Source: an uncultured Eubacteriales bacterium (GTDB taxonomy: Bacteria > Bacillota > Clostridia > TANB77 > CAG-508). Taken from it: a stretch of DNA of 6,972 nt. The stretch's first letter is position 1, and each line of letters starts with the position of its first letter. Both the position numbers and the translations under genes were made by a program. Positions 1 through 5,200 of the stretch are shown here, one piece after another. Below the pieces are notes generated by a model. It saw nothing but the letters and a program-made list of their open reading frames with translations. It ran no database searches and was not told where the DNA came from. The stretch covers positions 1 to 6,972 of the forward strand of contig CACWHO010000047.1 of the NCBI GenBank assembly GCA_902760765.1. The letters run 5' to 3'.

Positions 1-1970
1 TTATAAGATAATTATATAATTCGTTTGAAATGTCTTTTATTTCATTTTGATTTGTGCCATTAAAGCTAATTAGTATTATATCGCAAAATGGTGGATATTT
101 CAACTGTTTTCTTAATGTTATTTCAGTATCATAAAACTTCTTATAATCTTGCTTTTGAGCATCTTGTATACTAAAATTTTCTGGATTATAAGTTTGTATT
201 ATTACCCTTCCTGGCAACTTATCTCTTCCTGCACGTCCTGCAACTTGTGTTAATGTTTGGAATGTTCTTTCTGTTGCTCTATAATCATCTATATTTAATG
301 AACTATCTGCTGCAATTACACCAACTAATGTTACTTTTGGAAAATGATGTCCTTTTACTACCATCTGTGTTCCAATTAAAATATCTATATTATCATTTTT
401 AAATTTGTTTAAAATATCTTCATGTGAATTTTTCTTTGTTACTGTATCAATATCCATCCTTATTGTTTTTGCATTTGGAAATTGTCTATGAATTTCTTGC
501 TCTAACTTTTGTGTTCCAGTTCCAAAATACCTTATCTTATTGCTTCCACATTGTGGGCAAACCTTTACAACTTCTTGTTCTGCTCCACAATAGTGACATT
601 TTAATTTATTTTCCACAATTTCTACACATTATAAATGTTGAATATCCTCTTCTATTTAAAAATAAAATTGTTTGTAATTTATCTTTTAAATTTTTCTCAA
701 TTGCATTGTATAATTCTTGGCTTAACATTGACCTGTTGCCATTTGCAAGTTCTTGTTTTAAATCTATAATTTCTACACTTGGCAATTGTGAATTATTAGC
801 TCTTTTAGTTAATTCTAATAATGTTATTTTTTTATTTAGTGCATCATAATATGTTGTTATATCTGGTGTTGCACTTCCTAAAACTACAGGAACATTAAAA
901 TTTTTAGCTATTTTATTTGCTACTTCTTTTGCATCATATTTAGGTGATGATTCAGACTTATATGAACTATCATGTTCTTCATCAATTATTATGATTCCTA
1001 AATTCTTTATTGGTGCAAATATTGCAGACCTTGCTCCTATTACAATTTTAGCATCACCATTTTGTATTCTTTCCCATTCATCATGTCTTTCCCCAACTGA
1101 TAATTTGCTGTGTAATACAGCAATTTTTTCTTTTCCAAATCTTGAAATAAATCTATCAAGCATTTGTGGTGTTAAAGAAATTTCTGGAACCAAAACTATT
1201 GCACCTTTATTTTGTTTTAGTGCTTCATTTATTAACTGTAAATAAATCTCTGTTTTTCCTGAACCAGTAATTCCAAATAAAAGAAATTGCTCATATTTAT
1301 TTTGAACCATAGAATCTGATATTTTTTCAAATGCTACATTTTGTTCTTCTGTTAATTTCAAATTATTTGTTGAAGTTACATTTTTGCTTTGTAATGGGTT
1401 TCTATCTATCTTTTTTTCGGTAATTTTTAAATATTTATTTTTTATTAATGTATTTACAATTCCTCTTGAAGTGTCTGTAAAACTCTCTATTTCTGGTATA
1501 GTACATTCTCCTATTTTTTCTATAAATTTTAAAATTCTAATTTGTTTTTCAGATTTTATTATTTTATTTTCAATGTCCATATTTATCTCATCAAAATTTT
1601 TGTTTAAGCTAACAACATTCACTTTTTTATCTGAAATTCTTTTGCTTATGTTCTTGGTTTTTGTACCTGGCGTTTGCATTAATTTTATGCATTCAGATAC
1701 ATTTGCAAAATACTTTTTTGCCATCCATTTTGCAAGTTCTATTTGAAAGTCTGTTAATTCAGTTTCAACTTTTACTATATCTTTTACATCAAAATTTGAC
1801 TTTTCTTTTATTGAAACCACATGTGCTTCTTCAAGAGTTTTCATATTTCCAAATTGTACTAAAACTTTGCTTCCAACTGTTACTAAGTCTTTTAAATCAT
1901 CAGGAATATTATAGTCAAATGTTCTATTCAATTTTTTTGCTGAATTGTTTATTATTACTTCTGCTACCAT
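1..1970 (-). pseudogene. priA: PriA, primosomal replication-restart helicase (frameshifted, 3' end beyond window)
   Basis: PriA is a superfamily 2 3'-5' DNA helicase that recognises stalled forks and reloads the replicative helicase. The first frame (ATG at 1970, 454 codons, stop at 606-608) has the N-terminal DNA-binding region, Walker A GITGSGKT (residues 233-240), DEEH (330-333), GARSAIFAP (312-320), GSATPD (365-370) and the first zinc pair CRNC (449-452). The reading then continues in another frame from about 613 to the left edge: CHYC, CPQC, RYFGTGTQKLE, GTQMVVKGHHF and QVAGRAGR are all recognisable, so only one lesion separates two good halves. The spacing from CRNC to CHYC is 16 nt, where the family normally has about 23 codons; the second CxxC pair is missing. 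A TTG lies directly before the ATG, but AGGGAG five bases upstream of the ATG favours ATG. That site overlaps the stop of the upstream gene. As written, the product lacks helicase motifs V and VI and is probably inactive. Confidence 0.93.
599..614 (-). other. Frameshift/deletion junction in priA zinc-binding region
   Basis: This stretch joins the codon of the second cysteine of CRNC (615-617) to the first cysteine of CHYC (596-598). PriA proteins normally carry about 69 nt here, including the CxxC pair that supplies ligands three and four of eight. Only 16 nt remain, so about 53 bp seem lost. This is not a multiple of three and produces the TAA at 606-608. The join reads GGAAAATAAATTA, which would fit a deletion between short GAAAA repeats, but the lost sequence is not available to test this. 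Confidence 0.8.
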
Positions 1971-1981
1971 CAAAACTCCCT

Positions 1982-2524
1982 CTAATTTTCATTTTTATAG
2001 CTATCTGCTTGTTCTTTTTTATATTGAACATTATATATTTCATTTGCAAATTGATTTATCATATAATATTTATTTTCTTTATATTCATATCCCTCAGGAT
2101 ATATTATAAATCTGTATTCTACATTAATTAAATATTCTCTTTTTATTCCATCAAGATTTAAATCATTTTTTATGCAATCACTATCACAATATCTAAATCC
2201 ATTTTTTATTTTTTCCTTGTCTTCTTCTGTTGCATCATCTCCAAATACTATTGATGAAATTTCATTAATATTTAAAATATTATCTAATTTTTCTTGCATT
2301 CCTGATACTTTTGAGACTTCAGCACCTATTTCATAGTTTTTGCTTTGATTTAATTCATTGACTTTTATTTGCATTTCTTTTAATTCACTTTTAAAACTAT
2401 TAAATTCAGAATAGTCAATTACCTGCATTCCAGAATTTGTTCCAATAGTTGCAAGTATAGTTAATAAAATAATCATTGTAACCAATGCGACTAATGTAAT
2501 ACCTTTTTCTTTTGAATTATCCAT
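1982..2524 (-). CDS. Prepilin-like single-span envelope protein
   Basis: The 180-residue product begins with a type III (prepilin) leader: six short, mostly charged or polar residues, then KG at residues 7-8, then ITLVALV and a hydrophobic helix to about residue 28. A prepilin peptidase would cut after Gly8. The residue at +5 of the mature form is Ala, not the Glu conserved in assembled type IV pilins, so it may be a pseudopilin-like or simply membrane-anchored protein. Residues 38-60 look helical and charged. The C-terminal half holds a Cys113/Cys117 pair and a Tyr-rich beta-like region (EYRFII, KYYMI). This leader is common in clostridial hypothetical proteins. AGAAGGA lies about 8 bases before the ATG. 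The stop lies 11 bp before the priA ATG, so the two genes are cotranscribed from the promoter at 2558-2586. I see no pilus assembly ATPase or prepilin peptidase nearby. The function is unknown. Confidence 0.8.
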   Translation of the reverse strand: MDNSKEKGITLVALVTMIILLTILATIGTNSGMQVIDYSEFNSFKSELKEMQIKVNELNQSKNYEIGAEVSKVSGMQEKLDNILNINEISSIVFGDDATEEDKEKIKNGFRYCDSDCIKNDLNLDGIKREYLINVEYRFIIYPEGYEYKENKYYMINQFANEIYNVQYKKEQADSYKNEN

Positions 2525-2557
2525 AACTTTTTCCTTCTTTTATTTATACTTGCACAT

Positions 2558-2586
2558 ATTATATTCTAAATCTCTACATTTATCAA
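2558..2586 (-). promoter_or_regulatory. Sigma-A-type promoter of the prepilin-like gene and priA
   Basis: On the minus strand, TTGATA (2586-2581), a 17-bp spacer and a perfect TATAAT (2563-2558) form a near-consensus promoter. Transcription would start near 2551, about 25 bases before the ATG at 2524, leaving a short leader with the ribosome-binding site AGAAGGA. Confidence 0.75.
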
Positions 2587-2600
2587 GCATTATTTACTAC

Positions 2601-2642
2601 CTTTTTTAATAAAAATAATTTTTGAATAAAAGCTTTTTTAAT
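2601..2642. repeat. Pair of 10-bp direct repeats in the divergent region
   Basis: CTTTTTTAAT occurs at 2601-2610 and again at 2633-2642, offset by 32 bp (about three helical turns). The second copy overlaps the AAAAGCTTTT palindrome at 2628-2637. The spacing would suit a protein binding the same DNA face twice, but in DNA this A/T-rich it may be chance. Confidence 0.3.
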
Positions 2643-2731
2643 TGTAAAAATTCTTTATTCATAAATAAACAATGTTTCTTTTACACTTGTTAGAATTTTG
2701 AAAATTGTCGAATAATCAACTTTTTTGACGA

Positions 2732-2752
2732 TGACTTTTTCTTGACTTTTTC
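2732..2752 (+). repeat. 11-bp-spaced direct repeat overlapping the -35 box
   Basis: TGACTTTTTC occurs at 2732-2741 and at 2743-2752, so the repeat period is 11 bp, about one helical turn. The second copy includes most of the -35 hexamer TTGACT of the secreted-protein promoter. A further TTTTTTGACG lies just upstream at 2721-2730. This is the layout expected for a regulator binding tandem half-sites at the -35, although a tandem slippage duplication would look the same. Confidence 0.45.
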
Positions 2753-2770
2753 ATATATTCAAATTATAAT
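2742..2770 (+). promoter_or_regulatory. Sigma-A-type promoter of the secreted-protein operon
   Basis: TTGACT (2742-2747), a 17-bp spacer and a perfect TATAAT (2765-2770) make a strong consensus promoter. The expected start near 2777 leaves a leader of about 110 nt before the TTG start codon at 2890. Confidence 0.8.
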
Positions 2771-2807
2771 TTATCTACATTTTCATATTTTTATAATTTT
2801 AATTCAA

Positions 2808-2831
2808 AAGCGGTTCATTTGAACTTTGCTT
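2808..2831 (+). promoter_or_regulatory. Hairpin in the leader RNA of the secreted-protein operon
   Basis: AAGC (2808-2811) pairs with GCTT (2828-2831), and GTTC (2813-2816) pairs with GAAC (2821-2824), closing an ATTT loop. A small internal loop (G opposite TTT) separates the two stems. It lies about 30 nt into the predicted transcript and is the most G/C-rich spot in the region. No U-run follows, so it is not a terminator. It could stabilise the 5' end or bind a regulator. Confidence 0.4.
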
Positions 2832-2876
2832 AATTTTATTAATCGAAAAAAATCCAAAAAAAAAATTCAATAAAAA

Positions 2877-2882
2877 AGGAGG
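2877..2882 (+). promoter_or_regulatory. Ribosome-binding site that selects a TTG start
   Basis: A perfect AGGAGG lies only one base before an ATG at 2884 but seven bases before the in-frame TTG at 2890. The spacing makes TTG the likely initiator, giving the N-terminus MNKKKK, which resembles those of the two following genes. Confidence 0.7.
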
Positions 2883-2889
2883 AATGCTA

Positions 2890-3477
2890 TTGAATAAAAA
2901 GAAAAAAATAGTCATTGTTTTAATTGTACTTTTAATATTGCTTTTTGCACTTTTGGGAGGTAGTACATATGCAAAATATAAATCAAAAGTAATTGGAAAT
3001 GCTAATGCAGATGTATCAAACTGGAATTTTTTAGTAAATAACAACAAAGAAATAATGCAAACAATATCTTTAAATTCAACCATCAATAATTCAACATTAG
3101 TTGGAAATAAAATTGCGCCTGGAACAAGTGGTAGTTTTCAAATAAAACTAGATGCAACAAATTCAGAAACAGGTGTAAATTATATTGTTAATTTTGAAAA
3201 CGAAACTCAAAAACCAAGAAATCTAAAATTTACTTATAATAACAAAACTTATAATACTCTAGCAGATTTGGAAAAAGATTTGATAGGAACAATAGGCGTA
3301 AATGATTCAAATAAAGTAAAAGAATTAAATATTGGTTGGAACTGGAAATATGAAACAGGAAATACGCCACAAGAAATAGCTAAAAATGATGAAATTGATA
3401 CAGAGGATGGTAAAAACTTAAATAATTATACTTTTAGCATGGTTGTAACAGGAACACAGGTAAAACCTGCAAACTAA
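2890..3477 (+). CDS. TasA/camelysin-like secreted protein with SipW-type leader
   Basis: The 195-residue product has a Lys-rich n-region (residues 1-6), a long hydrophobic stretch (7-22) and a cleavage site GGSTYA/KY with the cut expected after Ala28. This is the signature of SipW-dependent leaders of the TasA/camelysin family, whose mature proteins form extracellular matrix fibres. The mature part fits the family: ADVSNWNF (40-47) just after the leader, IAPGTSGSFQIKLDAT (76-90), the NYIVNFE strand (97-103), LNIGWNWKYETG (147-158) with an acidic NDEIDTEDG (167-174), and a final strand FSMVVTGTQVKP. The mature part has no cysteines. It is the first gene of a three-gene set, just behind a consensus promoter and a strong ribosome-binding site, as expected for the most abundant subunit. 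No SipW peptidase is encoded in the window. Family assignment is firm; a fibre role in this organism is inference. Confidence 0.85.
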   Translation: MNKKKKIVIVLIVLLILLFALLGGSTYAKYKSKVIGNANADVSNWNFLVNNNKEIMQTISLNSTINNSTLVGNKIAPGTSGSFQIKLDATNSETGVNYIVNFENETQKPRNLKFTYNNKTYNTLADLEKDLIGTIGVNDSNKVKELNIGWNWKYETGNTPQEIAKNDEIDTEDGKNLNNYTFSMVVTGTQVKPAN

Positions 3478-3587
3478 ATCTTTTATAAAAATATGAAAAT
3501 GTAATATTTTGTAATTAAAATAATTTTATCTTTTAAAGTTTTTATGGTCAAAAATATTATTATCAATGTATTTAATATATATAAAAG

Positions 3588-3611
3588 AAAGGAGATATGA
3601 TTAATATATAA
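3588..3611 (+). promoter_or_regulatory. Displaced ribosome-binding site and four-codon mini-ORF
   Basis: AAAGGAG (3588-3594) precedes an ATG at 3597 by only two bases. That ATG opens a four-codon frame (MINI, stop 3609-3611) ending two bases before the real ATG at 3614, which is 19 bases from the ribosome-binding site and has none closer. The segments 3595-3605 and 3612-3622 match at 10 of 11 positions, so a 17-bp imperfect duplication may have created the arrangement. Initiation at 3614 may be weak or coupled to the mini-ORF. Confidence 0.45.
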
Positions 3612-3613
3612 AT

Positions 3614-4108
3614 ATGATAAATAAAAAGAATCTTAATAAAAAAGTATTATCTGTATTTTTTTTAATAATTATTTTTGTTTTAATAGCAGGATTTTCATTT
3701 GCAAAATTTGTAAATCAAACAATAATAAAAGCATCTGGACAAATTGCAAACCCAATATTAGAAATAGAAAATGGAACAATTGTTGATATAAACAATCAAA
3801 ATCAATCTGGGACCTGCAATTTTAAAATAAAAAATTATAATACAAAAAATGAAATAACAAATACAGATTTAAAATATTATATTGAAATTTTACCAAAAGT
3901 TAAAAATTCTATATCAATTGAGTTATTGCAAAATGGTAAATTAATTTCACTAAATAATGGAAAAACTGATTATATTAAAATGCAGAAAAATATTAAACAA
4001 ACTGACGAATATAAAGTAAATATCAAATATGATAGTTCAAATACAAGCTATCAAGATATATCACAAAAATTAAAAATTAAAGTTCATGCTGAACAAGTAA
4101 AAAAATAA
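3614..4108 (+). CDS. Small secreted protein with SipW-type leader, accessory fibre subunit candidate
   Basis: The 164-residue product starts with a Lys/Asn-rich segment (1-10), a hydrophobic core (11-26) and a likely cut after Ala30 in GFSFA/KF. The motif GQIANPILEI follows at 42-51, in the same place and with the same pattern as the ADVSNWNF segment of the preceding gene. The mature part is predicted mostly beta (YYIEILP, SIELLQNGKLISL, YKVNIKY, LKIKVHAEQVKK) and ends with an AEQVKK segment comparable to the TGTQVKP ending of the preceding protein. It has one cysteine (68). I cannot place it in a named family from sequence alone; a diverged member of the TasA/camelysin group is the best guess. 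It lies 136 bp behind the TasA-like gene and 43 bp before the next gene. There is no convincing terminator or promoter in the first gap, so it is probably in the same transcript. The ATG is the only start after the in-frame TAA at 3602-3604. Confidence 0.75.
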   Translation: MINKKNLNKKVLSVFFLIIIFVLIAGFSFAKFVNQTIIKASGQIANPILEIENGTIVDINNQNQSGTCNFKIKNYNTKNEITNTDLKYYIEILPKVKNSISIELLQNGKLISLNNGKTDYIKMQKNIKQTDEYKVNIKYDSSNTSYQDISQKLKIKVHAEQVKK

Positions 4109-4151
4109 TATGTTTTAGTTAACACTATAAATAAAAGAAAGAAGGTGTAAA

Positions 4152-4919
4152 ATGAATAAAAAATTAATTTATTTTGCTTTTATAGTTTTGTTTATAATAT
4201 CATGTTGTACAATTGTAAACGGAAAATATGGATATGAACATGAATTTGATGTTGCAAATATTGTAATTTATAAAGAAAAACCAAAAATAACATATGCAAC
4301 ACATATTTCAAATACTGGATGGATTTACGAAAATAGCAACTTCGATATTATAGGAAAAGACTCTATTAAAAATAAAAGTGTTAATAAAATTGAAGGTTTA
4401 GCTTTTAATGTTAGTGGAAATGTTCCAAAAGATTTTGTGCAAGTAAATACATATATTTATACATACTGGGGTCCAAATAGTTTGTCCAAGTGCACCACAA
4501 CAGGGCATATAATAAAATATGGATATAATCCAGATCAAAATCAGTTTTCATCAATGGCATCAAATAATTTAGTAACATTAAATGGTAAAAAATATTTTCA
4601 ATTTGGTGGCGGAGGACTTAATGGAATCTACGAAAAAGATATTAATGGAGATAATCCAATACCTGGAAATATATATACTCAATGTCTATTTGGCATATGT
4701 GGTATTAATATGAAGTTAAAAGAGTATTCATCTTATTCTATTGTTTATCAAATTTTAGTTGAAGATAAAGGATGGATAGAGCCATGTTCAGATGGTCAAG
4801 AATGTATGTATAGTAAAACAAAACCAATAACAGCTTTTAGAACGGCATTAATACCAAAGGCTGAAAAGCAAAGTTTATTAAATAAATGGAAAAATGATGT
4901 TGGAACATTTAATACTTAA
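4152..4919 (+). CDS. Secreted protein with two ChW-like (Gly-Trp) segments
   Basis: The 255-residue product has a secretory leader (1-24; MNKKL then a hydrophobic core), with a probable cut near VNGKY. The motif HEFDVANIVIY (30-40) follows, repeating the leader-then-VA-I pattern of the two preceding genes. Two segments resemble ChW repeats, the clostridial hydrophobic domain with a conserved Gly-Trp: residues 46-87 (ITYATHISNTGW at 46-57, then IIG and KIEGLAFNV) and 197-235 (SIVYQILVEDKGW at 196-208, then DGQE and ITAFRTALIPK). The middle (about 100-190) has a Tyr/Gly-rich stretch with GGGG at 152-155. Five cysteines lie outside the leader (114, 178, 183, 212, 218), which could form disulfides. 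ChW domains occur in clostridial surface proteins and are thought to bind cell-surface or polysaccharide ligands. AAGG six bases before the ATG supports the start. It follows the previous gene by 43 bp and is probably cotranscribed. The role is inferred, not shown. Confidence 0.75.
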   Translation: MNKKLIYFAFIVLFIISCCTIVNGKYGYEHEFDVANIVIYKEKPKITYATHISNTGWIYENSNFDIIGKDSIKNKSVNKIEGLAFNVSGNVPKDFVQVNTYIYTYWGPNSLSKCTTTGHIIKYGYNPDQNQFSSMASNNLVTLNGKKYFQFGGGGLNGIYEKDINGDNPIPGNIYTQCLFGICGINMKLKEYSSYSIVYQILVEDKGWIEPCSDGQECMYSKTKPITAFRTALIPKAEKQSLLNKWKNDVGTFNT

Positions 4920-5058
4920 AAAATTTATGGAACTTAATATTTACAAAATTTTAAAATATTATTATAAATTAATTACAGAACATTTAAATGTCCACAAAAA
5001 TAAGGATGATGCAATTTTTTTATTAAATGAATCATTTGTATTTGATTTTGTTCTTTAA
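4894..5058 (+). CDS. Possible small protein overlapping the end of the preceding gene
   Basis: An open frame of 54 codons starts at ATG 4894 inside the last codons of the ChW-like gene (a later ATG lies at 4927) and fills most of the gap before mutS2. The product would be basic in its first half (Tyr/Lys-rich, KILKYYYKL) and acidic to hydrophobic at the end (FVFDFVL). Only a weak GGA precedes the first ATG, and no family is recognisable. An open frame of this length is not rare in such A/T-rich DNA, so it may be spurious; translational coupling to the upstream gene is the only supporting context. Confidence 0.2.
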   Translation: MMLEHLILKKFMELNIYKILKYYYKLITEHLNVHKNKDDAIFLLNESFVFDFVL

Positions 5059-5083
5059 AATAACATAAATTTAGTAAATATCA

Positions 5084-5112
5084 TTGAGAAAAGGTCATTT
5101 TTTTGATAAAAT
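5084..5112 (+). promoter_or_regulatory. Sigma-A-type promoter of mutS2, extended -10
   Basis: TTGAGA (5084-5089), a 17-bp spacer and TAAAAT (5107-5112) with TG at 5104-5105 (extended -10) form a good promoter. The start would fall near 5119, about 80 bases before the mutS2 ATG. The remaining gap is A/T-rich with no hairpin-plus-U-run terminator for the upstream operon. Confidence 0.6.
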
Positions 5113-5187
5113 AAATATATAAAAAATTATATAAATAGTTATATTAAATAATCATTTATATATTGCAAAAATTAATATATAAATAAT

Positions 5188-5195
5188 AGGGATGG
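5188..5195 (+). promoter_or_regulatory. Ribosome-binding site of mutS2
   Basis: AGGGATGG lies five bases before the ATG at 5201. An earlier in-frame ATG at 5192 falls inside this site and has nothing upstream, so 5201 is the start. The resulting N-terminus MNNYYLNKLEYNKIL aligns with the usual beginning of MutS2. Confidence 0.65.
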
Positions 5196-5200
5196 TAAAA

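Larger units (their letters stand above)
2525..2889. promoter_or_regulatory. Divergent intergenic control region
   Basis: These 365 bases contain no gene. They hold a sigma-A-type promoter on each strand (2558-2586 minus, 2742-2770 plus), about 155 bp between the two -35 boxes, and a long leader for the plus-strand operon. Between the promoters are a 10-bp direct repeat, a perfect 10-bp palindrome AAAAGCTTTT (2628-2637) and several A/T tracts. The size and content suit shared regulation of the prepilin-like gene and the secreted-protein operon, but no known operator consensus is recognisable. Confidence 0.6.

Noticed and set aside
424..1746. Several plus-strand open frames opposite priA
   Set aside because: They are antisense to clear PriA coding sequence, have no ribosome-binding sites, and their Phe/Leu/Ile-rich products are what the reverse complement of A/T-rich coding DNA gives.
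2799..3086. Minus-strand open frame of 95 codons over the start of the TasA-like gene
   Set aside because: It overlaps the strong ribosome-binding site and leader of a well-supported gene, and its Phe/Lys/Ser-rich product is a typical antisense shadow.
3478..3613. Possible terminator or internal promoter between the first and second secreted genes
   Set aside because: A 7-bp A/T-only stem (AAAATAT/ATATTTT) has no U-run. Candidate boxes such as TTAAAG-16-TATTAT are too weak to tell from background.
4920..5083. Terminator or riboswitch before mutS2
   Set aside because: Only A/T-rich inverted repeats (for example ACATTTAAATGT at 4980-4991) are present, with no G/C stem, U-run or known riboswitch core.
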